Below are positions 48,845-60,700 of a stretch of 64,000 nt of DNA, one piece after another. Source of the DNA: Artemia franciscana (lineage: Eukaryota; Arthropoda; Branchiopoda; Anostraca; Artemiidae); assembly GCF_032884065.1 (NCBI RefSeq), contig NC_088881.1, positions 926,001 through 990,000 on the forward strand. Direction: 5' to 3'. The stretch's first letter is position 1, and each line of letters starts with the position of its first letter. The notes under the pieces were generated by a model. It saw only the letters and a program-made list of their open reading frames with translations, was not told the origin of the DNA and did no database searches. The translations under genes were made by a program, and so were the position numbers.

Positions 48845-49555
48845 TCTTGCTATCTCAGAAAGGGTTTAGGTTAGGAAAATGAAACTCTCAGAGATGGGTC
48901 TACAGGCTAAAGTATGTCCTGGAGAGGTATTCTGAAGTACCCACCTCCACTCCTCCCTCTAGAGGGCCCTGAAATTTGCCTATATGACAGGTCTATACCT
49001 ATTGAAATTTTGACAAAACAACATTCTACCTTAATTTTCAGTTACTAGTTACTTTTTCTCTGCCTTTAGTTCTGAAAAATGCAATTCATGTTATTTGAGT
49101 AGAATTTTGAGCCATATCAAGGTTTTTTTTCAATATTTAGGAAATGTATTTGCATATCTTTAAAACCTTATAAAATGGAATGGAGTAAAGTTATGAAGTT
49201 GAAAACAATTTTGTTGTACTTCAATTAAGCAGAAGATCTATTTTGGAAGGTTTCACTTTTATAACACACATCTTTTTAAAGGTCATTAAAGGTCAGAGCC
49301 CTCTAGAGGAAGAAGGAGTAGAGATAGTTGCTTCACAATACCTTCCCAGGACAAACCTGACCTTTGTTTTGTTGCTAACAGACTATCTGTTTATAGTAGG
49401 GCATCTTAGTTTCCTGATAATCTTGGTAGTCAGTACTATCCAACTATCACAGAACTGTCTAAAAGATCAGTTTTCTCTAAATTCAATATTGCACCTAGAT
49501 GGATTTTTATGGCACTTGGTATTAACCAAGTGACATACAACAATCACAAATACTG
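48845..49555. other. Unassigned intergenic DNA
   Basis: 48880-49030 has a short GGTCTACAGGCTAAAGTATG / AGAGGGCCCTGAAATT repeat-like part. The ORF at 49243-49533 has no domain features. Confidence 0.4.
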
Positions 49556-50620
49556 TTGGTCTGTCTGTCTGTCAGTCCTGGTTTTGCTACTTTAGGCACT
49601 TCCAGGTAAGGTAGGACAATGAAATTTGGCTGGCGTATCAGGGACCAGACCAGATTAAATTAGAAATAGTCATTTTCCTGATTTTACCATCTGGGGGAGA
49701 ATGGGGGACTGGTTAATTCAGAAAAAAAAAGTATTTTTGACTTACAAATGGTTGATCAGATCTTAATGAAATTTGATGTTTGGAAGGATATCATGTCTCA
49801 GAGCTCTTATTTTAAATCCCGACCAGATCTGGTGACATGGGGGGGAGTTGGGAGGGGGAAACCTAAAATCATGGTAAACACTTGAAGTGGAGGGATCAGG
49901 ATGAAACTTGGCAGGAAAAATAAACACAAGTCCTAGATACATGATTGACATAACTGGAACAGATCTGCTCTCTTTGGGATAGTTGGGGGGGAGGGTTAAT
50001 TCTGAAAAAATAGAAAAAAATGAGGTATTTTTAACTTATGAATGGGTGATTGGATCTCAATGAAATTTGATATTTAGAAGGATATCATGTCTCAGAACTC
50101 TTATTTTAAATCCCAACTGGATCTGGTGACATTGGGGGGGGGGAACCTAAAATCATGGAAAATGCTTAGAGTGAAGGGATCGAGATCAAAGCTCTTATTT
50201 TAAATCCCAAACAGATCTGGTGACTTGGGGGGGGGCCTAAAATCATGGAAAATGCTTAGATGGGAGGAATTGGGATGAAACTGGGTGGGAAAATACCCAG
50301 AAGTTGTAGATAAATGATTGGTGTGATTGGAATGGGTCTGTTCTATTTGGGGGAATTGGGGGGGGGGTAATTCTGAAAAATTAGAAAAAATGACATATTT
50401 TTAACTTACAAAGGAGTGATTGGATCTTCATGAAACCTCATATGTAGAAGGACCTCATAACTCAGATCTCTTATTTTAAATCTCAACTAGATCCAGCATC
50501 ATTGGGGGGGGGACTGGAAATCCTAGAAAATACTTAAAGCAGAGAGATCAGGATAAAACTGGATAGGAAGAATAAAAACAAGTCTAAGATACATTACTGA
50601 CAAATGAAAGCAAATTCTCT
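49555..50620 (+). repeat. Second tandem array, period near 285 bp
   Basis: CTTATTTTAAATCCC occurs at about 49805, 50099, 50193 and 50469 (spacings 294, 94 and 276, the middle unit being internally deleted). Units share AATGAAATTTGAT.TTT.GAAGGA, CAGATCTGGTGACAT, a G run, and CCTAAAATCATGG. Starts after a (GTCT)n at 49556-49572. Non-coding. Confidence 0.85.
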
Positions 50621-51245
50621 TAGAATTAATAAAACCTGTAATGCAGCTACTAATATTTATGTCATTTAGACTTGTGTTTTTTTTATTCAGTTACCTTTTA
50701 TCATTTATAAATAAATTATATATTATATCATTTATATTATCTTTCTATTATACATTTTATATATCATTACATTATTATACTAGTTATTATGACATACTCA
50801 CAACCATAATTTTTTTATTACATTTTGGAATAATTGGATTAATTTCTGCTTCTTCCTGAAGGGTACTCTTAATTACAAATTTGAATTTGCAGAAAGGACT
50901 ACTTCAAACATGAGATAAAAATGGACTCTTAAGAGACACAACAACTACAGCCAAAAACAAATATCAGATGCACCATTTGGTTTTGATTATTATTATAATA
51001 AAAAGAGTGTATATTTCTTTGAATATGTAATCTTGTGCCAAGTTCGGTGGCCACATTAAATACTTCCACTCAGAAATGGAAAAACAAAATTGAATTACTT
51101 AATATAGAAACTACTTCAACTCTTAAAAGTTATTAAGAGTTATTAAAAGTAACACCCAGTACAGGGGTGTTTTTTGAATTGGTTTGAATAGCTTTTTTAC
51201 ATTCTTCTTTTCACCAAATGTTTGGCTGTTTTTTTGTTTTTTTTC
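50620..51245. other. Unassigned AT-rich DNA
   Basis: 50680-50830 is strongly TA-rich with TTATA-type irregular repeats. No feature beyond composition. Confidence 0.4.
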
Positions 51246-51870
51246 TTAAGAAGGGAAATTTATTGGATTTGGTACCGGTTGAATTGCTGATCTTGCTGCA
51301 CGCTCAAGGATGTGAGAGATTTTTGTTGCTTGAGATTCCACATCACCCTCATCAGTCAGCTCATTGTAATTTGCTTTATCTAATTCTTGCTTGAATCGAT
51401 TCCAGTTTGCCTTCCTTAGATTAAATTTATGTGTTGGTTGATTTGTATCATGTTTTTGGTTGTCAATTTGAACCAACAGTGCACTATGTTTAGTTCGCAG
51501 TTCTAACACCTGTGATATTTCAATATATGGTATGATCAAAGTTGGGCCAATTTGTAAATCAGTTGTAGAATATCTATTACTTTTTATATTGTAATGAGTT
51601 GGGAGCCCAAATGACGTGAGAACAGTAAACCCTTCTTGTTCAACTATTAAATTTTCAATGGAAGAGGTAGCTTTATTTGATGAGTTGTAATTCTCCCACA
51701 TGCAACTATGGGCATTAAAATCACAACAAAATAGTATTTTTGGTATTAATCTTTTCTCTTAACACCTCTATTATATTATTATTTTCTTTCGGTTATAGAA
51801 AAATGTTATCTTTAAGGGCTGCTGGTTCTTCATATTTATATAGACACTAATGATGTCAATTTCATTGGGA
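51246..51870 (-). mobile_element. Jockey-like LINE endonuclease fragment
   Basis: From about 51870 downward the minus strand reads EIDIISVYINMKNQQPLK, then with a frame change CCDFNAHSCMWENYNSSNKA (GDFNAHS.LW box), FTVLTSFGLPTHYN, RYSTTDLQIGPTLI and LRTKHSALLVQI, then KFNLRKANWNRFKQELDKAN of the linker to RT. The order is that of APE endonucleases in the Jockey group. It is inverted relative to the similar fragment at 48444-48842. Confidence 0.78.
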
Positions 51871-52815
51871 TGATCTATGGGAGAATGGCATATGCTTTAA
51901 CTGGTTAAAGAAGAGGCCCCAAAACGACCTTTAGGGCAGACGGGACATACGGGGACTTATTATAATCAAGTCAATATTATTTATAGAAACAAAAATAGTA
52001 AAAAAAAAAAAAATTATTATAGAACCTTATGTAACCTTTCTTGGAACCCTTTGCTTGTATATGATTTTATTTCTTCTTATTAATATTTACTTATTTTCGG
52101 AAAACCACTTCTTTCAAAAAATGTTTTAAAAATTAATTCTGTGTTTGTTGTTTAGGAGCAGGCTATTAGTCTTTTTCGGTTTTTCTACATAAAAGTTAAC
52201 ATTGTTGGACTGCAATTCAAATTTTGAAAAACAATAAGATATTCCATCAAAACTTTTAATCTGCAGTAGTTTTGCGCAGTAAATTTTAAAAATAGTTTTA
52301 CTGTAAGATTTCGTGCAAATGAGGAGAGGGACGATCATCACATTAGTTGCAAATCTGCATAAATTTTTATCTTCTATAGTACTTCATAAATTTTTATTTA
52401 TTTTTCTATTTCTTATCAGATTCTATTTCTTAATTTTTCTATTCTATCTATTTCTTAATAGATTCTTCATAAATATCTTCTATAGAATTGTTTCTTTATT
52501 TATTTTTTCTTTTTTATTGAGATTCTCTGGTCCTTCAATTTAAGCTGATGTGTCTGCCTAGACTAAATAAATATTGGTCCTTGTCCTTAAGTAAAAAAAA
52601 AACATATTTTATACTTTATAAAAATAAAATATTGTTTATTTATTTATTTTTCTTTTTTTATTGAGACTCCCTGGTCTTCAAACTTTAGTTAAGGTGTCTG
52701 CATAGACTAAATATAGTAATGAAGATTAGCATGAAAAATTGTGCTAAGACTGAATATTACAATATTTATTTTCATATTCAGTGTTATTATTAAAGTCTCC
52801 TTGGTTCAATCTGCG
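51871..52815. other. Unassigned AT-rich DNA
   Basis: 52380-52700 contains two loosely related copies of a TTTATTTATTTTTCTTTTTT..TTGAGA.TC.CTGGTC.T phrase (near 52495 and 52635), each followed by AAGGTGTCTGC.TAGACTAA. No gene. Confidence 0.45.
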
Positions 52816-52819
52816 TATC

Positions 52820-53035
52820 GACATTAAAACTTAAAACGAACAGAAATTATTCCGTATATAAAAAAGCTGCCCCCTCAACGCCCCGCTCTTACGCTAAAAT
52901 TTGACTCTTTGTCACAACTCTACTTTGTAAAACAATAAAAAAAAACTTTAGCGTAAAGAACGGGGCGTTGAGGAGGGGACAGCCTCATTCATATACGGAA
53001 TAATATCTGTTCGTTTTAATTTTTAATTTTGCTCC
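52820..53035. repeat. Foldback palindrome, copy 3 (longest arms)
   Basis: Arms of about 85-90 bp: the left runs ACTTAAAACGAACAGAAATT, CCGTATATA, CCCTCAACGCCCCGCTCTTA; the right runs ACTTTAGCGTAAAGAACGGG, GCGTTGAGGAGGGG, ATATACGGAATAATATCTGT, TCGTTTTAATTTTTAA. The loop is about 35 bases and A-rich. It could form a stable hairpin or cruciform. No ORF and no duplicated target identified. Confidence 0.85.
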
Positions 53036-53249
53036 TTACTTTCAGGTTAAAAACATTTGTTTTTTTTTTAATTTCTGAATTGTTTGAGTTTAAGCAGGTT
53101 TTAAATTTGGTTCACAGTACATAAATAATTGAAAAGAAATTTGCATATTAATTTTACTTTTTCAAAACTAATCTTAATCTTAAACAATCTAATTTTGTTT
53201 TTGGTTTCAGTTGTTTAAGAATTACTCCTGAATAACAAAGGCTATTTAA

Positions 53250-53740
53250 TTAGAATAATAGCCTCTTTTCAAACAGTTTGTGGTAATGAACTGTAATAAG
53301 GAGCGACCCAGCTCAATAGTAACCGAAATTCGAAAAAACAGAATTTTGATACCAATAGTTACATCAAAAGAATCACATTTGAATGCTGATTTTACAAATG
53401 TAAGTTTCTTACCCATCAAAAGTTTCGAGCCCGAAAAAATTTGCCCTATTTTAGAAAATAAGGGGAAACACCCCCTAAAATTCATAGAATCTTAACGAAA
53501 ATCTCACCATCAGAGAACCGTACTTTTAAAGTTTCAAGCTCCTATCTACAAAAATATGGAATTTTGTTTTTTTTGCCAGAAGAATTTTTTTTTTGTTTTT
53601 TACGTGGGAGGATATTTATATGGAGGAATTTATCATGAGGAAAGAGAATATCCATGAAGGGGGCGCAGGATTTTCTAGCATTATTTAAAAAAACAATGAG
53701 AAAATAGATTAAAAAAAATTTCAACTGGAAGTAATGAGCA
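53250..53740 (+). repeat. Dispersed non-coding repeat C, + copy
   Basis: GTGGTAATGAACTGTAATAA, GGAGCGACCCAGCTCAATAG, GGGGAAACACCCCCTAAAA, TCTACAAAAATATGGAATT in the order seen at 7270 and 62570. It is then joined by deletion to the GGAGGATATTTATATGGAGG block and to the flank of the next palindrome. Confidence 0.8.
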
Positions 53741-53960
53741 GCATCAAAACTTAAAACGAACATAAAATATTACGTATATAAGGGGTTTTGTCTCCTCCAC
53801 AATACCTTGCTATTTACGCTGAAGTATTTTTACTAATTTCAGCTATTTATTCTAATTCCTTTGTGATTCAGGGGTCATTCTTAAAGATTTGGGGACAAAA
53901 TTCAACCTTTGGTGTAAAGAGCGAGGGGGCGGACCTCATATACGTAATAAAAATACACAA
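53738..53960. repeat. Foldback palindrome, copy 4
   Basis: The left arm contains CTTAAAACGAACATAAAAT, TACGTATATAAGGGG and TGCTATTTACGCTGAAG; the right arm contains TGGTGTAAAGAGCGAGGGGG and CCTCATATACGTAATAA. The spacer is about 75 bases. More diverged than copy 3. Confidence 0.65.
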
Positions 53961-53992
53961 ATATAGAAGTTCACTTCGTAAGTTAATTCGTA

Positions 53993-54140
53993 AAGTCCCC
54001 TCCTCAACACCCCGCTCTTTACGCTAAAGTTTTTTTTATTGTTTTAAAAAGTAGAGTTGTGAGAAAGAGTCAAACTTTAGCGTAAAGAGCGGGGCTTTGA
54101 GTAGGGGACAACCCCTTTCATATACGGAATAATTTCTGTT
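53993..54140. repeat. Foldback palindrome, copy 5
   Basis: GTCCCCTCCTCAACACCCCG with CTCTTTACGCTAAAG on the left, CTTTAGCGTAAAGAG with CGGGGCTTTGAGTAGGGGAC on the right. The loop is about 35 bases. The flank CATATACGGAATAATTTCTG follows. Confidence 0.8.
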
Positions 54141-54599
54141 CTTTATAAGTTTTAATGTCGCTCTTTACTTCCAGTTAAAAAAAACTTGTTTTTTTATTCA
54201 ATAAAAGTTTTGAAAAAAAACTAGCGGAAGAGCGAGCTACTGAGGAGAGGCAACCCATCTCATATGCGTAATATTTTCTGTTCGCTAAGTTTTAATGTTG
54301 CTTTTTACTTTCAGCTGAAAAAATTGCTTTCATTTAATTGCTGATCGTTTTTAAATATTGCTGGGAAATCTAGCTCCCCCTCCATGGAAAATTTCCTTTC
54401 CCCACGAGAAATTTCTCCATGGAAAGATTCTCCAATGTAACTTAAATTAACGATACTTGCGGAACTAATTTTGTAAGGCATAGTAACAAAACAGCCAAAG
54501 AGGTCGAAACTATTTTTACGAAAACAAGAGTTGCAAGTTAAGAAATTCTCAAATGACTGAAATGAATGAAAGAAAATATCTTTAAAATATATTGGTAAT

Positions 54600-55465
54600 A
54601 ATTTATGTTCGTTTTAAGTTTTAATGTTATCCCTTACTTTCATTTGGAAAAAACTTGTTTTTTATATTTAATCTCTCGTTGTTTTTTAAGTAATGCTTGG
54701 ATATCCAGCGCCCCTTCATATAAATTAACTTCCCCCATGAAAAATTCCTCCATGGAATTATCCTCCCATGTAATCCAATCCCCCCAACCAGAAAAAAATC
54801 CCCCCTGAAAACGTCTGTATACTTACCAATAATAAATACTGTGTGTAAACAATGGGCAAAGTTCATAACTTGCAGCCCTTACCCCGGGGACTGGGGGGGA
54901 TTATTAGATATTTCGACTATGCTGAACAAAATGGCAATCTCAAATTTTGATTCGGTGACTTTGGGAAAAAATAAGCGTGGGAGAGAGCCTAGTTACCCTC
55001 CAATTTTTTTGGTCACTTAAACTGGGCTCTAGAACTTTTAGTTTCCATTTGAATGAGCCTTCTCTCAAAATTCTAGATCGACCCAGGAAAAAAAATAACA
55101 CCCATCCGTGATGTCTCTTGTGGCAAAAAAAAAATCCACATTTATGGAGATAGGAGCTTAAAACCTCTAAAGTAGGGTTCTCTGATACGTGGAATCTGAT
55201 TGTGTGATTTTTATTAAAATTCTATGACTTTTAGTGGGTGTTCCCCCTTTCTTTTAGAAAATAAGGTAAATTTTCTCAGGCTCGTGACTTTTGATGAGTA
55301 GGACTAAACTTGATGAAACTTGTATATTCAAAATCAGCATAAAAATCAAAATTTTTTGATCCATCTATTGGTATCAAAATTCCTTTCTTTTGAGTTTTGG
55401 CTACAGTTGCACCAGGTCGCTCCTTACTTACAGTTCGTTGCCACGAGTATTTGCCACGAGTATTT
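54600..55465 (-). repeat. Dispersed non-coding repeat C, inverted near-complete copy
   Basis: Read on the minus strand it runs from the CGTGGCAACGAACTGTAAGT end (55440) through TCTCTGATACG-type and GACTTTTGATGAG blocks, the AACAAAATGGCAATCTC block (about 54920) and AACGTCTGTATACTT (54810). It ends with the ATTCCTCCATGGAATTA block and the flank GTTCGTTTTAAGTTTTAATG. This order defines the consensus of the family in the window (about 0.86 kb). Confidence 0.78.
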
Positions 55466-55469
55466 GCCA

Positions 55470-55725
55470 CAAAGTATTTGGACAGTATGAAGTTAGAAAG
55501 CAATTGTTACTACATAATGTGCGGAATAATTGTACCTAACACATTAGGCTTGCAGACCTACTGTATTATTCCCGTCACCCCTAATGTGCAAATATATAGC
55601 TCAAATTTTTTCTTAAGTATTATATTTTTATCTTTCTTTCGTATATCTCATTAGGATTGAGTGTCAGAAAAACATATTAGAAGAATGTTAGGTAGGGGGC
55701 CTATCATACAAGTACCTAAATAATT
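55470..55725. repeat. Inverted-repeat element N, copy 2
   Basis: CCCCTAATGTGCAAATATAT, TATATTTTTATCTTTCTTTC, TAGGATTGAGTGTCAGAAAA, CCTATCATACAAGTACC match 20205-20345 in inverse orientation. The upstream part (AAGTATTTGGACAGTATGAA) matches 20430-20455. Confidence 0.65.
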
Positions 55726-55900
55726 TAAAAATGAATACAAACCATCAAAATTAGGAGTTTTTGGCTAAGGACTTTGGCTAAGATGCAGTTAAACTGGGGT
55801 ATATATCCTAGCTACAATAAAGATGAGTTTATTAAAATTTTCAGAATGAATATTTGTTTTCTTTAAAGTATGTTTTTGCCTTTGGTGTAGTTTTTTAATT

Positions 55901-57173
55901 AGCAACTTAAAACTACTACTACTACTACTACTAATAACTCACTGCAGCACCAAGCCGCCTGAGGCCAACACAGCTACGCACGCTCCTCCTCCAACCTAAT
56001 CTATTTAAAGCCTCCCTCTTTACACCCTCCCAGGAAGTTCCCATTTCTTTTAAATCCTTATTTATGACATCCTCCCAACCCAGACAAGGACGACCTGCTT
56101 TCCGTGTAGCCCCAGACGGTTGGCCAAAAAGGACAATCTTCGGTAATCTGTCATCCTTCATCCGAAGAACGTGGCCTAGCCATCTCAACCTTTCTTTCAT
56201 TATAGCCCTAGAAAGCGGGATTGAACCACACTTTTCGTACAACCTACTGTTTGAAATACGGTCAGTCAGCCGGGTACCCAGAACAATCCGTAGGCAATTT
56301 CTCTGGAAAACATCTAGTAAATTTTCATCTGCTTTTCGGAGTGCCCATGCTTCAGAGCCATATTTGACCACTGTCATCACTGTAGCTTCCAATATTCTAA
56401 TCTTGGTTTGTAGGCTTATCTTTCTATTCTTCCAAACTTTTTTTAACTGTGAAAAAACACCCTGAGCTTTAGCTATTCTACTTTTAACATCTTCACTGCT
56501 CCCACCATCTTTACTAATAATACTACCAAGGTAACTGAAGCTCCCGACCTGATCAATCTTTTCGTTACCTAAGGTCACCTGTTCATCTTCACTTATTCCT
56601 AACCTTAGTGACTTAGTCTTCTTAACATTAATTTTCAAGCCTATTTTAGCACCCTGAACTCGTAAAACCTCTAAAAATTCATTCATTTTGCTCACACTTT
56701 CATCTAATATGCTTAAATCATCAGCATAATCTAAGTCCAGGAGCGTTCTTCCTCCCCATTTGATTCCATGGTCTCCAATTGCCTTTCCTGTGCTCCTTAA
56801 GACGAAGTCCATCAAAATGATCCATATAAAGGGGGATAGAACACAACCCTGCTTAACTCCTGATTTAATACAAAACCAGTTGCTAACCTCATTTCCTACC
56901 TTAACCGCAGCAGTATTATTCTCGTACATATTGCAAATCACTTTAATGTATTTTTCTGGTATACCATATAACGATAAGACCTTTGTTAACGCTGTTCTAT
57001 CAACAGAATCGAAAGCTTGCTCATAATCGATAAAACTAAGGACCAAAGGTGTTTGACAACGAAGGGACTTCTCAATTATTAACCTAAGAGTGAAAACATG
57101 GTCGACACATCCTCTACCTTTTCTAAAACCGCATTGTTCTTCCCTTAAAACTTTGTCTACAGCAACTTAAAAC
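55901..57173 (-). mobile_element. RTE-like LINE family A, youngest-looking copy, exact 13-bp TSD
   Basis: AGCAACTTAAAAC is present at 55901-55913 and 57161-57173. Between them the minus strand is open without a stop from 57160 to 55931 (409 residues, 5'-truncated). RT motifs: EEQCGFRKGRGCVDHVFTLR, LSFIDYEQAFDSVDRTALTK (motif A with two Asp), IKSGVKQGCVLSPF (motif B), LDLDYADDLSILDESVSKMN (motif C, intact YADD), IGLKINVKKTKSLRLG (motif D). It continues to the conserved C-terminus with RLRWLGHVLRMKDDRLPKIV. The 3' end is a short UTR and a (TAG)n tail (TAC repeats on +). Endonuclease and RT start are missing, so it cannot move by itself. Confidence 0.93.
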
Positions 57174-57174
57174 G

Positions 57175-57562
57175 ATCTTTTTTATTAGTTATCTTAGTAA
57201 TTTTTTTCTTATTTACAATAATATTTGTTTCGGATTTATTTGCTTTTTCATAAAATTTTTGCATACAGCCTAAACGATTTATATACATCCATATCTATAA
57301 TGTTATAAAGAATTGTTATTTAAATGTTTTTATTCTTCATAGCTATATTGGGTATTGTTTTGAATGATAATAGCATGAAGTAAGTTTGTCCATTCGTAGA
57401 CAGTTGCAAAGGTTTTTGCATCTTTGGCCCTCAGGGAATGCCAAAAATATTACTAGAGTAAAAAGATTATGACTTCTTGGAGTCTTTTTCTGACCATTTT
57501 TTTCTTGTTGTGTTCTTTTCTTTGCCTATAAATCTGTAGTTTTATGTTGTTTTTTTTTTTAG
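57175..57562. other. Upstream region of the SH3BP5-like gene
   Basis: AT-rich, with the T12-AG acceptor at 57549-57562 as the only usable signal. No TATA, Inr or CpG-rich promoter could be assigned, which fits an additional upstream non-coding exon lying elsewhere. Confidence 0.4.
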
Positions 57563-57620
57563 TTCACTCAAAGAATTCATTTTGAAGAAAACTCCTTTTT
57601 AATCAAACCGTAAATCACAT

Positions 57621-57653
57621 ATGAAGGTAGACCCATCAGAGAAAGAGAAATAG
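57621..57653 (+). other. Possible upstream ORF in the SH3BP5-like 5' leader
   Basis: ATG followed by nine codons and TAG (MKVDPSEKEK), 54 bases before the proposed start codon and in a different frame. If 57563-57707 is transcribed leader, this short uORF could reduce translation of the main frame. Its status depends on where transcription starts, which the sequence does not show. Confidence 0.35.
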
Positions 57654-57707
57654 TTCCAATTCTGGTGAATAACAGGTTAAAGGCAACCAAAAGACAATAT
57701 CCAACTG

Positions 57708-57797
57708 ATGAATAAAGTTAGTCCAGTTTTGGAAGGTGAGCGTAGAGACGCTCAGCAAAATGAAGATGAGGATGAAAGACTCGATCCCAGGATTCAG
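57708..57797 (+). CDS. SH3BP5: SH3BP5-like first coding exon
   Basis: 30 codons from ATG: a short lead, then the acidic stretch QQNEDEDERLDPRIQ, ending before GTATGC. The ATG is chosen because an in-frame TAA lies 30 bases upstream. A likely acceptor (twelve T then AG at 57561-57562) precedes it, so the 5' UTR part of this exon is probably 57563-57707. DPRIQ is the conserved first block of the family. Confidence 0.8.
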
Positions 57798-60700
57798 GTA
57801 TGCACCATTGCAGGGTTGCCAACTTTGAAAAAAGTGAAAAATATATATTCCTACAAAGTGTTAGGCAGTAGATCTGACATGACTGTCAAGTTTCATAAGA
57901 GTCTAGATCCCTGTCTGGGAACATTTTGGGTAAAATTATAGCAGTTCCTGTAACTGGCTTACCAATAAAGTGAACATATCACTTGATGCCTTTTTTTATG
58001 CTCTTTACGAATATAATAATCGCTTCTACCTTAAATTCAAATTAAGCACTTTTTAACCTAACCTTATTATAAATAATTTTAGTACTGAGAAAATGTAGTA
58101 TTATGTTGTCGAAAACAGCGCGGAGAAAACGTAGTATTATTTTGTCGGAAACAACGGATAGCTCGTACTTTATTTGAAAATTCGTCATTTTTAAGAGCTT
58201 AAAAAGTGCTTAAATTTGAATTTGTAGTAGAAGCGACTATTATATTCGTAAAGAACATAAAAAAAGGCATCAATTGGTATGTTCGCTTTATTGGTAAGTC
58301 AGTTATATGAACTGTCATAATTTTTAGAAAATTCGTCATTTTTAAAATCTAGAAAAGTGCCTGAATCTCAATTTAAGGTAGAAGCGATTATTATATTCGT
58401 AAAGAGCATAAAAAAGGCATCAAGAGCTATGTTCACTGTATAGGAAAGCCAGTTATATGAACTGCTATAATTCTACCAAATTTTGGTTATATTAAAACAA
58501 TATTAGATAAAACAATAAAGATAATAATAACAAAACAATGAAGTATTAAGAAGAAGTAAGTACTAAGGAAAGGGACAACGAGGAATTTATACACCATAAG
58601 TATCTTAAAATAATTAGAAAAAAGAAGCAAATCCATTTTGGTTGAAAAGACTTCGATATGAACTTTAGAAATTTTTGGCAGTAGCAGGGGCCAAATTATT
58701 AAAAAGAAGAAGGAAAGACATAGGCGAAAAATCATCAAAATTAAATTTTTACGGACGAAAGTGTTGTCAAATTCTACGAGTTTGTTTTTCTTATCCTCCA
58801 AGAGTAAAACTACCACATATCACCATTAATAAATAAGTGAAACTGATCACGAACAGGAAATTATAGTAGATAACATAGTCAAACTCAAAACGAGTAAAAA
58901 ATAAAAGGATTAGGGCTAACAACCCCCGTGTCTTCCCAAGACCAAAACATGATTCTGCATGAAAAATATTTTGTGTTAAAAATTTATTAGAAAAAAAAAT
59001 CAAATACGAATTTGCACTGTTAGCAGTAAGGAAGCTGAAATTAAACCTTATTTTAATTAATTAAACCAATTTTTTAAATTGGTAATTAAAATGGTAATTG
59101 GTAATTAATTGGCAATTAAACCTTATTTTTAAACCAATTTTAATCTAGTTTTAATCATATTTTGGTCTGAAGACAATCCTGGAACAAAAATAAAATGTAT
59201 TATTATCAGGAAGAGAAAAAAAAATTATAATCACACCGTTTATTTACTTTAGGAATAATATCTCTCTTTGATTTGTAAGTTGGATAGATGTGGTTAATTA
59301 AGAACAAAATCGATTTAGAAGCATCCCTTTTATAAGGAAAATAAACATTCTGACAGCCAGCAAAAAGTATCAAATTTTTGTAAAAAGATGCCATGTGCAA
59401 AGGAAATCTACCTCTTGCAATAAATTTGTGCAAATTATTGGCACGTTAAAACCGTTGATGGTATCTCTAGTTAAATACTTTATGCCAAAGAGATTTTTTT
59501 TTGTGCTGGTCATTAATATTTGGGGTTTCATGACGTTTATTTTATGACATATAAAAGTAAAAAAGCGTTCTTATTTTATGTACAGACTAGTTAAAAAGTA
59601 CTATTTTTTCAGTTTTTATGTTTATATAGTTTTTATTTATGGCATTATATATTATTTTTTTTTGTTTAATAAGATGAATAAATTTTAAAATCACTGATAT
59701 AAGCTAAAGTGTACTGTTTACTGTGCTAAACTTGTAAAAGCGTAAGTGTAGTCATTGAGATCTGATTGCTTTAATTTTTACTCTTTTTTTTTATCAGAAC
59801 TCTTGATTAGTGCAACAAACTGATTAAAAAATATTGTTTCTTTCGAGAGTTTTGCTGTATGAAATTCCACTGGCACTTAATTTCGAAATTTAAATTTCAG
59901 CATTTGAATGACTGCTACTTTCAGCTATACAAAGTTTTGAAAAAGTATCCTGCCTTATTTAATTCAAAACTCATTAAGAAATAGAAATCAGATACCTTGG
60001 AAAGCATAAATTCGGTGAATATTATTTAGAAAAAGCATAAATTTACGAAGTCCTTTTTTGAGGATATTATGATATTTGAATCAGGGAAAGGAATTTTATT
60101 CCTCAGAACACATTATCTCTGTATCCAAATACACAGATTTTTCACCAGTTTCAACATAGTTATCTATAAATTACCCTGAGGAAAGCGGTGATTCCTGTAT
60201 CTTTTGTATCCTGACATGTTTTTATCGTTTATTGTAGAATTTTATTCTTCAGAACACATTATCTTTGTATCCAAATACACAGATTTTCCATTAATTTTAA
60301 CATAGTTATGTATAAATAATCCTGAGGAAAGGGGTCATTTCCTTTATCTTTTGTATCCCAACATGTTAATATTGTTTATTGTAGAATAACCTTAAGTAAT
60401 CAAGTTGTCATGTTAACCATACAAAGGGTTTCTACAAAGGAAGTCTAGCGCTGTTTGCTCAGTGTGCTTGTGCCTCAGGCAACTGTTATTTTGAGGGAAT
60501 TCTCTCTTGGATTTAATGAATATACTACCAATCTTCAAGGCCATCCAATCCCTATTCTAGGGACAATTCTAGTCCCTATTCTATTTTCAATGTTTCCTTT
60601 CCTTTTAAGACAGTCCTTTTAAAATATGTAATTTTTAGATATATTATAAAAATCGAATTTTCTTCTGAGATATTTTCAATATCTCATTTCCTTTTATTAT

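Noticed and set aside
58487..59003. Minus-strand ORFs rich in Phe and Leu that resemble membrane segments
   Set aside because: Composition effect of AT-rich intron DNA; no start context, homology or conserved motif.
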